Shown here piece by piece: positions 11,667 to 22,156 of a stretch of 64,000 nt of DNA; the stretch's first letter is position 1; each line of letters starts with the position of its first letter. Position numbers and translations under genes: made by a program. Source of the stretch: Mycolicibacterium duvalii (lineage in GTDB: Bacteria; Actinomycetota; Actinomycetes; Mycobacteriales; Mycobacteriaceae); the NCBI RefSeq assembly GCF_010726645.1, contig NZ_AP022563.1:1922001-1986000 (forward strand). Reading direction: 5' to 3'. The notes beneath the pieces are model-generated. The model made no database searches. It was not told the DNA's origin and saw only the letters and a program-made list of their open reading frames with translations.

Positions 11667-12317
11667 ATGGTGAAAGTGTTTCTTGTCGACGATCACGAAG
11701 TGGTCCGACGTGGCCTGATCGACCTGCTGGGCGCCGATCCGGACCTCGAGGTCGTCGGTGAGGCCGGATCGGTGGCCGAGGCTCTGGCCCGCATTCCGGC
11801 CGCGCAACCGGAGGTGGCCGTGCTCGACGTACGGCTGCCCGACGGCAACGGCATCGAATTGTGTCGCGATCTGCTGTCCCAATTGCCCAATCTGCGCTGC
11901 CTGATGCTGACGTCCTTCACCTCCGACGAGGCGATGCTGGATGCGATCCTCGCTGGTGCCAGCGGCTATGTGGTCAAAGACATCAAAGGCATGGAGTTGG
12001 CCCGGGCGATCAAAGAGGTGGGTGCGGGCCGTTCCCTGCTGGACAACCGGGCCGCGGCCGCGCTGATGACCAAGCTTCGCGGCGACGGCGGGCATACGGA
12101 CCCGCTGTCGGACCTGACCGACCAGGAACGCATCCTGTTGGACCTGCTCGGCGAGGGGCTGACCAACAAACAGATCGCCGCCCGGATGTTCCTCGCCGAG
12201 AAGACGGTGAAGAACTACGTGTCGCGGCTGCTGGCCAAACTCGGCATGGAACGGCGCACCCAGGCGGCGGTGTTCGTGTCCCGGCTGGACCGGCACCGCA
12301 GGCCGGGCGGCGACTGA
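11667..12317 (+). CDS. devR: DosR (DevR) dormancy response regulator
   Basis: A 216-residue NarL/LuxR-family response regulator nearly identical to M. tuberculosis DosR over long stretches ([17 protein letters not shown] at the N-terminus). Receiver residues are in place: acidic pair at 8-9, phosphoacceptor Asp54 in [10 protein letters not shown], and Lys104 in YVVKDI. The DNA-binding domain has the [20 protein letters not shown] helix-turn-helix. It activates hypoxia and NO genes through the 20-bp box. It is the third gene of the acg-usp-dosR operon, and its partner kinase is on the opposite strand. Its stop is 7 bases from the stop of the convergent second nitroreductase. Confidence 0.98.
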   Translation: MVKVFLVDDHEVVRRGLIDLLGADPDLEVVGEAGSVAEALARIPAAQPEVAVLDVRLPDGNGIELCRDLLSQLPNLRCLMLTSFTSDEAMLDAILAGASGYVVKDIKGMELARAIKEVGAGRSLLDNRAAAALMTKLRGDGGHTDPLSDLTDQERILLDLLGEGLTNKQIAARMFLAEKTVKNYVSRLLAKLGMERRTQAAVFVSRLDRHRRPGGD

Positions 12318-12324
12318 GTGTCGC

Positions 12325-13353
12325 TCAACGGATCGGCGCGCCGTCGAGCGTGGTCACGAATTCGGCGATGTCCCGCCGCGGTGTCGAGGGCAACGGGTCC
12401 GCGTTGACTGGTGCCCACCCGATACGCAGCATGATCTGCGGATAGGCGTCGGCGCCGAACACGTCGCTGCGCACCGTCGCCCGTGTGTCGGGCACCTCCA
12501 GCGGTTCGGTGATCGGGCAACTCGCCAGCCCCTGGGCCGTCGCGGTCAGCATCACGATGCTGGCCGCCTCGCCCGCACGCAGCCGCGACAGCCGATCGTC
12601 GGCAACGGTACCCAGTGCCACTACCACCGCGTTCTCTTCGTCTGCCTCGACGCCCTCGGGCTGCGCCAACACCCCACCGGCGAAGGAACGCAATGGAACC
12701 GACCCGGTGCCGTTGGCGCCGGGAACACTGCGTGCGGGCACGCCCGCGGTCGACGCATACCGCCCGCTCCACGTCGTCAGCTCGGTTAGGTAGCCGGGAT
12801 CGGCCAGGTGCCGTGATGCCGCCTCGTCTACCAACCGCCGCAGCGCCTCCAGGTCGTCGATGCGACGCAGGATGACACCGGCGCGCGCAGCGCGCGCCCC
12901 CATCAACGCGATGTCGCCGCGCGGCACCGGCCAGGAACTGTAATGCCGGCGGTCAGTACGCCGGCGCGGGATGGCCGCCGCCAGCGCGATGTCGAGTTCA
13001 GCGGCGGGATACCGGTAGACCTCCACGGCCGCGAGGTGGCAGGGGTCGGCCGGGTTCGGAAACCGGTGAATCTTGGCCTGCCACCCCAGGGCGGCCAGAG
13101 CGACCGCGCAATGGTTCAGCGCCGCACCACAACTCAGAAGCAGATCACGGCCATCGGGGTCGGTGTGGGACAACAGGAGGTCGGGATTGGCATACAGGTG
13201 CAGACTGTGCTCACCCACCCGCCACTGCCATGGCTGCGAGTTGTGCACCGACGGCGCTCTGGCGGCCAGCGCCAGCGCGGAGCGCAATGTCTCGGCGTCG
13301 GGGAACTGAGCGTTCAATGCCTCGCCCTCCCTCTGGAAGTCGTTCATCGTCAT
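12325..13353 (-). CDS. Second Acg-family nitroreductase-fold protein
   Basis: A 342-residue Acg-type protein with the same landmarks as the 9825 gene (ARAPSVHNSQPWQW and GRDLLLSCGAALNHCAVAL) but clearly diverged, so it is a paralogue rather than a recent copy. The start is ATG 13353 or the in-frame ATG six bases on (13347); neither has a strong ribosome binding site. It is convergent with dosR and lies downstream of the alpha-glucosidase on the same strand with a 53-base gap. Membership of the DosR regulon is plausible from the family and position, but the upstream match to the DosR box is weak. Confidence 0.88.
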   Translation of the reverse strand: MTMNDFQREGEALNAQFPDAETLRSALALAARAPSVHNSQPWQWRVGEHSLHLYANPDLLLSHTDPDGRDLLLSCGAALNHCAVALAALGWQAKIHRFPNPADPCHLAAVEVYRYPAAELDIALAAAIPRRRTDRRHYSSWPVPRGDIALMGARAARAGVILRRIDDLEALRRLVDEAASRHLADPGYLTELTTWSGRYASTAGVPARSVPGANGTGSVPLRSFAGGVLAQPEGVEADEENAVVVALGTVADDRLSRLRAGEAASIVMLTATAQGLASCPITEPLEVPDTRATVRSDVFGADAYPQIMLRIGWAPVNADPLPSTPRRDIAEFVTTLDGAPIR

Positions 13354-13406
13354 CCAGCGTGCGCCGCGGCACGCCGACGAACGAGAGCACAAAGACCCCT
13401 ACTGGG

Positions 13407-15047
13407 TCACTGCGACCGCAACCACACCGCGGTGTCGGGCGGGAGCACGTCACCGGTGAGGTCCGACGAGGCCAGCACGACCGTCGCAGCGGGCGGCAGC
13501 GGGACACCGGAATGGCCGGTGTTGACCCAGCACTGGACGCCGCCGCGCTGAAACGCCGCGACACCGTCGGTGACATCCAGCCAGCGGATCGCGCTGCCGT
13601 CGCGCCACAGCGACGGACGCAGGGCCAGTGCTCGCCGGTACAGGTTGAGGGTCGAGCGGGGATCACGCTCCTGGGCCTGCACGCTGTGCTGCGCCCAGTG
13701 GGTCGGCTGGGGTAGCCAGGTCACCGCGTCACTGCGGGCGGCGAACCCGTACGGAACGTCGGTTTCGGTCCAGGGCAGCGGAATTCGGCAGCCGTCGCGG
13801 CCCACATCGGTGAACCCCGATTGTGCCCAAGTCGGGTCCTGGCGCACGTCGTCGGGCAGGTCCTCGATCTCCTCGAGAGCCAGCTCCTCGCCCTGGTAGA
13901 CGTAAGCGGTGCCCGGCAACGCGAACTGGACCAAGGCAGCGGCACGGGCGCGCCGTCTGCCCAGTTCATGGTCGGGATCCTCGTCGGCCCAGCGGCCCCG
14001 CTCCCAGTCGGTTTCGATGAGGTGATGCGGTTGTGACCGCGCGAACCGGGTGACCGTTCGGGTGACGTCATGGTTGGACAACACCCAGGTCGGTGGTGCA
14101 CCCACCGACGCAGCCGCGGCGATCGCGTCGTCGATGACCTCCCGCAGCGCCCGGGCGCGCCACGGCGTGCGCAGGAAGTCGAACTGGAACGCGGTGTGCA
14201 ACTCATCGGACCGCAGGTAACGCGCCAGCCGCTCGTTGCCGTCGACCCAGGCCTCGGCGATGAAGATCCGCTCGGGGGTGTAGCGGTCGGCCACCGCGCG
14301 CCACCCCCGGTAGATGTCGTGCACCCCGTCCTGGTCCCAGGCCGGGTGCCCGGCGCGGTCCTGTACCAGTGACTGCGCGGTCTCGACGGACTCGTCGGCG
14401 TCGGGCAGCCCGTCTTGCTTGACCAGTCCGTGGGCGACGTCGATACGGAACCCGTCCACTCCCCGGTCGAACCAAAAAGTCAGGATGTTCTCGAATTCAG
14501 CCCGGACCTCAGGGTGGGCCCAATTCAGGTCCGGCTGCCCGGGCGCGAACAGGTGCAGATACCACGAGCCGTCGGCCAGTCGCGTCCACGCCGGCCCGCC
14601 GAACACGCTCTGCCAGTTGTTCGGCGGCTCGGCGCCACCGGGGCCGCGGCCCGGCCGGAAGTGATAACGCAGCCTGGCACCGGGCTCGTCGGCGAGCGCT
14701 GCACGAAACCACATGTGCTGGTCGGAGGTGTGGTTGGGCACGATGTCGAGCAGCACCCGGATGCCGACACCGTGGGCATCGGCGATCAGCGCCTGGGCGT
14801 CGCCGAGCGTGCCATAGGCGGGCTCGATGTCGCGGTAGTCGGAGACGTCGTATCCGGCGTCGGCCATCGGCGACGGGTACCACGGGTTGATCCAGATGGC
14901 GTCGACCCCGAGCTCGGCCAGATAGGGCAGGCGGGTTCGCAGACCCGCGATATCGCCGATCCCGTCGCCGTCCCCGTCGGCGAAACTGCGGATGTAGACC
15001 TGGTAGACGACGGCCGTCTCCCACCACGACGGTTCGGCAGCGGGCAC
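13407..15047 (-). CDS. aglA: Alpha-glucosidase, GH13 family (AglA-like)
   Basis: Predicted alpha-1,4/1,6-glucoside hydrolase of 546 residues, the length of mycobacterial AglA. It opens with SWWETAVVYQVYIRSFADGD, then the conserved GH13 regions: DIVPNHTS (region I), GFRIDVAHG with the nucleophile Asp (region II), FIAEAWVDG with the acid Glu (region III), and LSNHDVTR (region IV). The start is taken at GTG 15047, six bases after GAGGAG; a longer in-frame start at 15104 lacks support. No signal peptide, so cytoplasmic. It is divergent from the sugar ABC importer, suggesting it cleaves the imported alpha-glucoside (trehalose, maltodextrin or similar). Confidence 0.93.
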   Translation of the reverse strand: MPAAEPSWWETAVVYQVYIRSFADGDGDGIGDIAGLRTRLPYLAELGVDAIWINPWYPSPMADAGYDVSDYRDIEPAYGTLGDAQALIADAHGVGIRVLLDIVPNHTSDQHMWFRAALADEPGARLRYHFRPGRGPGGAEPPNNWQSVFGGPAWTRLADGSWYLHLFAPGQPDLNWAHPEVRAEFENILTFWFDRGVDGFRIDVAHGLVKQDGLPDADESVETAQSLVQDRAGHPAWDQDGVHDIYRGWRAVADRYTPERIFIAEAWVDGNERLARYLRSDELHTAFQFDFLRTPWRARALREVIDDAIAAAASVGAPPTWVLSNHDVTRTVTRFARSQPHHLIETDWERGRWADEDPDHELGRRRARAAALVQFALPGTAYVYQGEELALEEIEDLPDDVRQDPTWAQSGFTDVGRDGCRIPLPWTETDVPYGFAARSDAVTWLPQPTHWAQHSVQAQERDPRSTLNLYRRALALRPSLWRDGSAIRWLDVTDGVAAFQRGGVQCWVNTGHSGVPLPPAATVVLASSDLTGDVLPPDTAVWLRSQ

Positions 15048-15367
15048 GACTCTCCTCAAGACTGGCGTGAACTGTGCGCCCTCAGCCTCACGGCCTGCCC
15101 GCACTGTGTCAATTCGATTGCCGCGCGCCTTGGTGTCGGACGGATTCGACTGACGGGAAGCTTTTTTCGGCTACCGGCCGTCGGCCTTCCCGCCGGCCCT
15201 GGCGCCACCGACGGGCAGAACGACAGACCTGCAAGGTGTTTGACGGCACCGATCCCCCACCGAGGCTGTGAGGTGTGACACACTCAACGGGTGCCGAAAG
15301 CGCTGCCCGTGGCCCGGACCGGACAGACAACACCATATCGAGGACGAACTCCCCAAACGAGGACGTG
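15048..15367. promoter_or_regulatory. Divergent intergenic region between aglA and the sugar ABC operon
   Basis: About 320 bases with no convincing gene. It contains a T-run after GGGAAGC near 15160-15168 and must carry the promoters for both divergent units. No operator for a LacI- or GntR-type regulator was recognised, and no regulator gene is adjacent. Confidence 0.4.
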
Positions 15368-16678
15368 ATGAAACGAACCCAGTTCGCCCGCGGGCGACGC
15401 CGTCGCGCGATCGCGCTGGCCAGCGCACCGCTGGTCGCGGCGACGTTGTTGTCCGGTTGCGGGAGCGAAGGCGGCCCGCCCACCCTGACGTGGTACATCC
15501 TCCCCGACAACGGCGGTTCGGCCGCCCGCGCGCAGGCCTGCGCCGACGCCTCCGACGGCGCCTACCAAGTGCGGATCGAAGCGCTGCCCAGCACCGCGAC
15601 CGCCCAGCGCGAGCAGATGGTGCGGCGGCTGGCCGCCGGGGATTCGTCGATCGATGTGGTGAGCCTGGACGTGGTGTTCACCCCCGAGTTCGCCAACGCC
15701 GGCTTCCTGAGGCCCTACACCGCCGAGGAGGCTGCGCGGCTGACCACGGGCATGTTGCCGGCGCCGATCGAGACCGGCACGTGGGACGACGAACTCTACG
15801 GAGTGCCGTATAAGTCCAACACCCAGTTGCTGTGGTACCGCAAGTCGCGTGCCGCAGCCGCCGGCGTGGATCCGACCAGTCCCGGCTTCACCTGGGACGA
15901 GATGATCAAAGCCGCAGTGGGACAGAACAAGAAGGTCGCCGTGCAGGCTCAGCGATATGAGGGTTACACGGTGTTGATCAACGCGCTGGTGCTCTCCGGC
16001 GGCGGGGCGATGCTCCAGGACGTCGAGGCCGGCCGGGACGCCAAGCCGTCGATGGCCAGCCCCGCCGGCGAGAAGGCCGCCGAGATCGTGGGCAACCTGG
16101 CGCGTTCCAGCGCCGCCCCCACGGACATGTCGAATGCCTCTGAAGAGCAGGCTCGGGCCAACTTCCAGTCCGACCAGGGCATGTTCATGGTCAACTGGCC
16201 CTACGTCCTGGCCGCTGCGCGCAGCGCCGCCGAGGAGGGCACATTGCCCCAGGCTGTCGTCGACGACATCGGCTGGGCACGCTACCCGCGGGTCGCCCCG
16301 GACCGGCCGAGCGCTCCGCCGCTGGGCGGCGCCAACCTCGGCATCGGAGCGTTCACCGAGCATCCCGAGCAGGCGGTCGCGTTCGTCGAGTGCATCAACG
16401 CCCTGCCCAAGGCAACGCAGTACATGCTCGACGAAGGTGAACCGTCGCCGTACGCGGCCACCTACGACGACCCAGCGCTGCGGGCCGACTACGAGAACGC
16501 CGACCTGATCCGGGAATCCATCGCCGAAGGCGGACCACGACCACTGTCGCCGTTCTACACCGACATCTCCGGGGCGGTGCAGCTGACCTGGCATCCACCG
16601 GCGTCGGTCAACGCCGAAACCCCGGAAAGGACAGACGAATTCATGGCTGATGTGCTGGCGGGGAGGCGGCTGCTGTGA
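15368..16678 (+). CDS. Sugar ABC transporter, substrate-binding lipoprotein (LpqY-like)
   Basis: A 436-residue solute-binding protein, anchored by lipid. The Arg-rich N-region (RGRRRRA) leads to a hydrophobic core and the lipobox LLSGC with Cys31. The body has the family motifs SLDVVFTPEFANAGFL and KSNTQLLWYRK, as in LpqY and other group-1 sugar-binding proteins. ATG 15368 is used because the lipobox then sits at a normal distance; GAGG lies just upstream. Its TGA overlaps the GTG of the first permease (16675-16678). The substrate is not readable from sequence; the neighbouring alpha-glucosidase favours an alpha-glucoside. Confidence 0.9.
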   Translation: MKRTQFARGRRRRAIALASAPLVAATLLSGCGSEGGPPTLTWYILPDNGGSAARAQACADASDGAYQVRIEALPSTATAQREQMVRRLAAGDSSIDVVSLDVVFTPEFANAGFLRPYTAEEAARLTTGMLPAPIETGTWDDELYGVPYKSNTQLLWYRKSRAAAAGVDPTSPGFTWDEMIKAAVGQNKKVAVQAQRYEGYTVLINALVLSGGGAMLQDVEAGRDAKPSMASPAGEKAAEIVGNLARSSAAPTDMSNASEEQARANFQSDQGMFMVNWPYVLAAARSAAEEGTLPQAVVDDIGWARYPRVAPDRPSAPPLGGANLGIGAFTEHPEQAVAFVECINALPKATQYMLDEGEPSPYAATYDDPALRADYENADLIRESIAEGGPRPLSPFYTDISGAVQLTWHPPASVNAETPERTDEFMADVLAGRRLL

Positions 16679-17603
16679 CCACCGTGCAGAGCCCGCCGCT
16701 GCAGGCGGAACCGGGCAAATCCGCCCTCAGCGAGCGGGCCAGGGGCGAACGCCGCCTCGGTCTCTACCTGACATTGCCGTCCTACCTGGTGATGCTGCTC
16801 GTCACCGCGTATCCGCTGGGCTACGCGTTGGTGCTGTCGCTGTACAACTATCGTCTCACCGATCCCGAAGGCCGCGACTTCGTCGGGCTGAGCAATTACG
16901 GGGTCATTCTCACCGACCCGGTGTGGTGGAACGACTTCGTGACCACCCTGGCGATCACCGTGGTCACGGTGGCGATCGAGCTCGTTCTCGGATTCTGGTT
17001 CGCCTTCGTGATGTTGCGCATCATCCGCGGCCGCGGACCACTGCGCACCGCGATCCTGATCCCGTACGGGATCGTGACGGTGGTGTCGGCGTTCATCTGG
17101 CGCTACGCATTCGCGATCGACTCCGGTTTCGTCAACCAGTGGCTCAACATCACCGACTTCGACTGGTTCGGCGACCGGTGGTCGGCGATCTTCGTGATCT
17201 GCCTGTCCGAGATCTGGAAGACCACACCGTTCATCTCACTGTTGCTACTGGCGGGCCTGGTCCAGGTTCCCGAGGACATGCAGGAGGCCGCCAAGGTCGA
17301 CGGCGCCACCGCGTGGCAGCGGTTGTGGAAGATCACGCTGCCCAACATGAAAGCCGCAATTATGGTGGCGCTGCTGTTCCGGACGTTGGACGCGTGGCGC
17401 ATCTTCGACAATCCGTATGTGATGACCTCCGGCGCCTACAACACCGAGACCATTTCGTTTTTGGCCTACCGCCAGAACGTCACGCTGGTCAATCTCGGGA
17501 TGGGTTCGGCGGTTTCGGTGCTGTTGTTCCTGACCGTGGTCGCGATCGCGTGGCTTTTCATCAAGGTCTTCAGGACCGACCTCTCGCAAGTCAGGGGTGA
17601 CCA

Positions 17604-17607
<4 letters not shown>
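16675..17607 (+). CDS. Sugar ABC transporter permease (SugA-like)
   Basis: A 310-residue membrane permease with about six hydrophobic segments. The first begins near residue 30 (LGLYLTLPSYLVMLL). The cytoplasmic EAA loop is clear: EAAKVDGATAWQRLWKITLP, which docks the ATPase. It matches the MalF/SugA class, with the ILIPYGIVTVVSAFIWRYAF stretch typical of mycobacterial SugA. GTG 16675 overlaps the binding-protein stop, and its own stop overlaps the second permease start (17604-17607), consistent with a coupled operon. It is probably a second importer of the SugABC type rather than the SugA orthologue itself; that is inference. Confidence 0.92.
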
Positions 17608-18431
<824 letters not shown>

Positions 18432-18435
18432 CCCC

Positions 18436-19644
18436 ATGGCAGCAATCACCTTGCGCAACATCGTCAAGAAGTACGGTGACGGCTATCCAGCCGTCAACGA
18501 CGTCAGCCTCGACATCGCCGACGGCGAGTTCATGATCCTGGTCGGCCCGTCTGGCTGCGGGAAATCGACGCTGCTGCGGATGATCGTCGGCCTCGACGAC
18601 ATCACTTCGGGTGACCTGATGATCGGTGACAACCGGGTCAACGACAAAGCACCGCGTGACCGCAATCTCGCGATGGTGTTCCAGAACTATGCGCTGTACC
18701 CGCATCTGACGGTGTTCGAGAACATCGCGTTTCCGCTGCGGCTGGCGGGCAAGCTCTCCGACGAGGAGATCCGCAAGCGGGTCACCGAGGCCGCCGACAC
18801 GCTGGAACTCGGGGAACATCTGGAGCGCAAGCCGGCCAACCTCTCGGGTGGACAGCGGCAGCGGGTCGCGATGGGCCGTGCCATCGTGCGTGAGGCCGAT
18901 GCCTTCCTGTTCGACGAGCCGCTGTCGAACCTGGATGCCAAGCTGCGCGGTCAGATGCGCACCGAGATCCTGCGTCTACAACGCAAGCTGGGCGTGACCA
19001 CCGTCTACGTCACCCATGACCAGACCGAGGCCATGACCCTCGGCGATCGGGTCGCCGTGCTGAAAAAGGGTGTGCTGCAACAGGTCGCGAGCCCCCGGGA
19101 ACTCTACGATCAGCCGGTCAACCTGTTCGTGGCGGGCTTCATCGGTTCTCCCCCGATGAACTTCGTCCCCGCCCGTGTCTCGGGTGACCAGATCGAACTG
19201 CCGTTTGCCACCGTGCCGCTGCGCGACGAATGGCGTACCGCACTCGGCGACGCAGAGGACGGCGCGGTGTACATCGCCGGCATCCGTCCCGGCGCGTTCG
19301 AGGACGCAGAGTTCGTCGACCCCGGAAAACGGGACCGCGGTGTCACGTTCGACGTCACCATCGACGTGACCGAGTGGCTGGGCAACGAGCAGTACGCGTT
19401 CGTGCCGTTCGAGGCATCAGCCGACATCTCGTCGCAGCTCGAACAGCTGGCCAAGGATCTCGACATGGAGCAGATGCGCAGCCAGATCGTCGTCGAGCTC
19501 GACCCCATGAGCCGGGTCAGTGCCGGCGACAACGCGACTTTGTGGCTCGACGCCGGACGGTTGCACCTGTTCGACCCCCAGACGGGCGAGAATCTGACGC
19601 GGGTCACCGAATCGCGCGGGCGGCACGCCGCTCCGACAGGCTGA
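18436..19644 (+). CDS. Sugar ABC transporter ATPase (SugC/UgpC/MsmK-like)
   Basis: A 402-residue nucleotide-binding subunit. Walker A is GPSGCGKST (near residue 37), signature LSGGQRQRVAMGRAIV, Walker B FLFDEPLSNLDAKL, and H-loop VTHDQTEAM. The C-terminal ~130 residues form the MalK-type regulatory (OB/TOBE) domain with GIRPGAFE. The C-terminal extension after residue 300 is longer and more acidic than in MalK. It is the last of the four importer genes; the DUF4032 gene follows after 13 bases and may be in the same transcript. Confidence 0.95.
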   Translation: MAAITLRNIVKKYGDGYPAVNDVSLDIADGEFMILVGPSGCGKSTLLRMIVGLDDITSGDLMIGDNRVNDKAPRDRNLAMVFQNYALYPHLTVFENIAFPLRLAGKLSDEEIRKRVTEAADTLELGEHLERKPANLSGGQRQRVAMGRAIVREADAFLFDEPLSNLDAKLRGQMRTEILRLQRKLGVTTVYVTHDQTEAMTLGDRVAVLKKGVLQQVASPRELYDQPVNLFVAGFIGSPPMNFVPARVSGDQIELPFATVPLRDEWRTALGDAEDGAVYIAGIRPGAFEDAEFVDPGKRDRGVTFDVTIDVTEWLGNEQYAFVPFEASADISSQLEQLAKDLDMEQMRSQIVVELDPMSRVSAGDNATLWLDAGRLHLFDPQTGENLTRVTESRGRHAAPTG

Positions 19645-19657
19645 GCGGGTCCGCCCG

Positions 19658-20920
19658 ATGGCAGCTCCCGAGCTGCGGCTGCGGGCCCCTCACCCGGGCC
19701 TGGTGGCGCTGCCCTGGGAGCGGCCACTCGACGAGTGGGCCGAACCCCGTGTCGCGGTGCGCGACCTGCCGGTCGGCCCGAGTCGGCACCTGGTCAAGTT
19801 CGTCGAGTCCGACGACGCGCTGTGGGCGCTCAAGGAATTGCCCGCGCGCGTCGCGGCCCGCGAGTACCAGGTGCTGAGCCGGTTGGAAGCCATGGGGCTC
19901 AACGCGGTCCGGCCGGCGGGGGTGGTGATCCAGTCCGACTTCGACACCGCCATCCTGCTGACCCGCTATCTGGATTCGTCGTGGCAGTACCGGCGGCTGT
20001 TCATGCGGCTGAATCCGGATACGCCCAAACACCGGGCGCGGCTGTTCGACGCCATGGCCACCCTGCTGGTGGAGTTGCACCGCCACGGAGTGTTCTGGGG
20101 TGACTGCTCGCTGGCCAACACACTGTTCGTGCGCGACGGTCAGGTGTTGCAGGCGTTCCTGGTCGACGCCGAGACCAGCGAAGTGCACCCCAGCCTGTCG
20201 GACGGGCAGCGCACCCAGGACATCGACATCACCGTGGAAAACGTGGCTGCCGGACTGCTGGATGTGGCGGCCAGTCTCGACCGGCACGAACTGCAGCCGG
20301 AGTTTCTGCAGGAGGCGATCGGGCTGCGCGAGCGGTACGAGCAGCTCTGGGAACTGTTGCATGCCAATCCGACATTCGGCTTCGCGGACCGCTACCGCGT
20401 GGAAGGCACCATCCGCAAGCTCAATGACCTCGGGTTCGCCGTCGACGAGGTGTCGCTGCAGCCGGTCGTCTCCGGCGCCGACGAGCTGCGCTTGCATGTG
20501 GCGGTCGGTGACCGCCGCTTCCACGCCACCGAACTCCGGCGCCTGGCCGGCATGGAGGTCGGCGAGGGGCAGGCGCGCATCCTGCTGGGTGATCTGCACG
20601 CCTATCGCGGCCAGCTGTCCCGCGAGGCCGGCCACGATGTCGACCTGCGCACCGCCGCACAACTGTGGTTCATCGAGGTCGCGACACCGATGATGCACCG
20701 CGCCCACGAAGCGGTCGGCCGGACCGGTTCACCGATCCAGGCCTACTGCGATCTGCTGGAGGTGCGCTGGCTGCTCTCCGAGCAGGAGGGCCGCGACGTG
20801 GGCACCGAGAAAGCGTTGCGCGCGCTGGCCCGTCAGGCGGTGCCCGAGGAGTCGGCGGCCCAGCTGCTGGTCGTCGAGATCCCGACCGAGCCGTTCTCGG
20901 TGTTGGACGACCGCGACTGA
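19658..20920 (+). CDS. DUF4032 protein with a kinase-like fold
   Basis: A 420-residue protein of the DUF4032 family, with lipopolysaccharide-kinase/RIO-like features in the first half: LWALKELPARVAAREYQVL (a lysine and glutamate as in kinase N-lobes), HRHGVFWGDCSLANTLF (HxxxxWGDxxxxN, like a catalytic loop), and FLVDAETSEVH (a DFG-like VDAE). The second half is the DUF4032 domain. It starts 13 bases after the importer ATPase. Any phosphotransferase activity and substrate are unknown; linkage to sugar uptake suggests a link to sugar metabolism, but that is inference. Confidence 0.85.
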   Translation: MAAPELRLRAPHPGLVALPWERPLDEWAEPRVAVRDLPVGPSRHLVKFVESDDALWALKELPARVAAREYQVLSRLEAMGLNAVRPAGVVIQSDFDTAILLTRYLDSSWQYRRLFMRLNPDTPKHRARLFDAMATLLVELHRHGVFWGDCSLANTLFVRDGQVLQAFLVDAETSEVHPSLSDGQRTQDIDITVENVAAGLLDVAASLDRHELQPEFLQEAIGLRERYEQLWELLHANPTFGFADRYRVEGTIRKLNDLGFAVDEVSLQPVVSGADELRLHVAVGDRRFHATELRRLAGMEVGEGQARILLGDLHAYRGQLSREAGHDVDLRTAAQLWFIEVATPMMHRAHEAVGRTGSPIQAYCDLLEVRWLLSEQEGRDVGTEKALRALARQAVPEESAAQLLVVEIPTEPFSVLDDRD

Positions 20921-20996
20921 TTCACCACTAGCCCTGATTCGCATCTGCGGTAATCTTGGCCTTTTGGACCCGTGAATGCGGATGGAGGTGAGCGCA

Positions 20997-21404
20997 ATGG
21001 TTCCGGCGATCCGGATCAAGGACGCAGCCGCGTTGTTGGGCGTCAGCGACGACACCGTGCGCCGGTGGGTCGACAGCGGCATCCTGCCGTCGTCCAAGGA
21101 CGACTCCGGCAGAAAGGTGATCGCCGGAGACGTGCTCGCAGCGTTCGCCCGCGAACACGCCGCACCGCCACCCGACCCGCTGGGCGTGGGCAGTTCCGCG
21201 CGCAACCGGCTGGTCGGTTTGGTCACCAGGGTCACCGCCGACCGGGTGATGAGTGAGGTGCAACTGCAGTGCGGCCCCTTCACCGTGGTGTCGTTGATGA
21301 GCACCGAGTCGGTCCGGGCGCTCGGCCTCGAACCCGGCGTGGTCGCCGTCGCCGTGGTCAAGGCCACCACGGTGATCGTCGAGACCCCGCAGGGCGCATC
21401 GTGA
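20997..21404 (+). CDS. HTH-TOBE molybdate-responsive-type protein
   Basis: A 135-residue protein with an N-terminal excisionase/MerR-like helix-turn-helix (IRIKDAAALLGVSDDTVRRW) and a C-terminal TOBE/Mop-like domain (RNRLVGLVTRVTADRVMSEV onward) that binds molybdate or tungstate in related proteins. GGAGGTGA at 20984-20991 sets the start at ATG 20997, not the upstream 20976 ATG. It stops in an overlap with modA (TGATG), so it is co-transcribed with the transporter. It differs from classical ModE in its DNA-binding part. The likely role is molybdate-dependent regulation or storage; the target is not known. Confidence 0.85.
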   Translation: MVPAIRIKDAAALLGVSDDTVRRWVDSGILPSSKDDSGRKVIAGDVLAAFAREHAAPPPDPLGVGSSARNRLVGLVTRVTADRVMSEVQLQCGPFTVVSLMSTESVRALGLEPGVVAVAVVKATTVIVETPQGAS

Positions 21405-22156
21405 TGTTCGGATGGCGCTTCCGTCTCAGTGTCGTCGCCGCCATGGTGGTGGCCGCGGGTTGCGCCCCGCCGCAGGCGTCGCCCGAGACGCTGACGGTGT
21501 TCGCCGCTGCGTCTCTGCGGTCGACCTTCGCCGAGCTGGGTGCGCGCTTCGAAGACGCCCATCCCGCAACGAAGGTGGTGTTCAACTTCGGCGGATCCGC
21601 TGACCTGGTCGCTCAGCTCGCTCAAGGTGCCCGCGCCGACGTGCTCGCCACCGCCGACACCAGGAACATGACCAAGGCCGTCGACGCCGGTCTCGTCTCC
21701 GATGCCCCCACCGATTTCGCCGGCAACACCTTGACCATCGTCGCCGCGCCCGCAAACCCGAAGGGCATCAAGGGTTTCGCCGATCTCGCCGCCGGCGACA
21801 TCCAGCTCGTGGTGTGCGCCCCGCAGGTCCCGTGCGGGTCGGCCACCGAGCGCATCGAAGAGGCGACCGGGGTCGCGCTCGCGCCGGTCAGCGAGGAGTC
21901 GTCAGTCACCGACGTTCTCGGGAAGATCACCTCCGGGCAGGCCGACGCGGGCCTGGTCTACCTGACGGACGCCCGTGGGGCCGGCGGCAAGGTCGCCGAG
22001 GTCCCGTTCCCCGAATCGGGTGCCGCGGTCAACACCTATCCGATCGCCGTGCTGGCCCGGTCCGACGACCCGGCGGGCGCGCACACGTTCGTAGACCTCG
22101 TCACGGGACCGGACGGTCGGGCCGTGTTGACCGCAGCAGGGTTCAGCACCCCGTGA
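21404..22156 (+). CDS. modA: Molybdate ABC transporter, substrate-binding lipoprotein
   Basis: A 250-residue periplasmic-type binding protein exported as a lipoprotein: hydrophobic N-terminus and VVAAGC lipobox near residue 20. The mature part opens with [15 protein letters not shown] and has [21 protein letters not shown], the ModA/AlgQ oxyanion-binding signature. ATG 21404 uses the last base of the preceding TGA (TGATG); GTG 21401 is an in-frame alternative. It captures molybdate or tungstate outside the membrane and passes it to ModB. It ends in another TGATG overlap with modB. Confidence 0.94.
   Translation: MFGWRFRLSVVAAMVVAAGCAPPQASPETLTVFAAASLRSTFAELGARFEDAHPATKVVFNFGGSADLVAQLAQGARADVLATADTRNMTKAVDAGLVSDAPTDFAGNTLTIVAAPANPKGIKGFADLAAGDIQLVVCAPQVPCGSATERIEEATGVALAPVSEESSVTDVLGKITSGQADAGLVYLTDARGAGGKVAEVPFPESGAAVNTYPIAVLARSDDPAGAHTFVDLVTGPDGRAVLTAAGFSTP

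Noticed and set aside
13382..13401. Weak DosR-box-like sequence upstream of the second Acg-type gene
   Set aside because: On the reverse strand it matches the consensus at about 11 of 20 positions and the right half is poor. The nearby GACCC-N5-GGGTC repeat has the wrong core.
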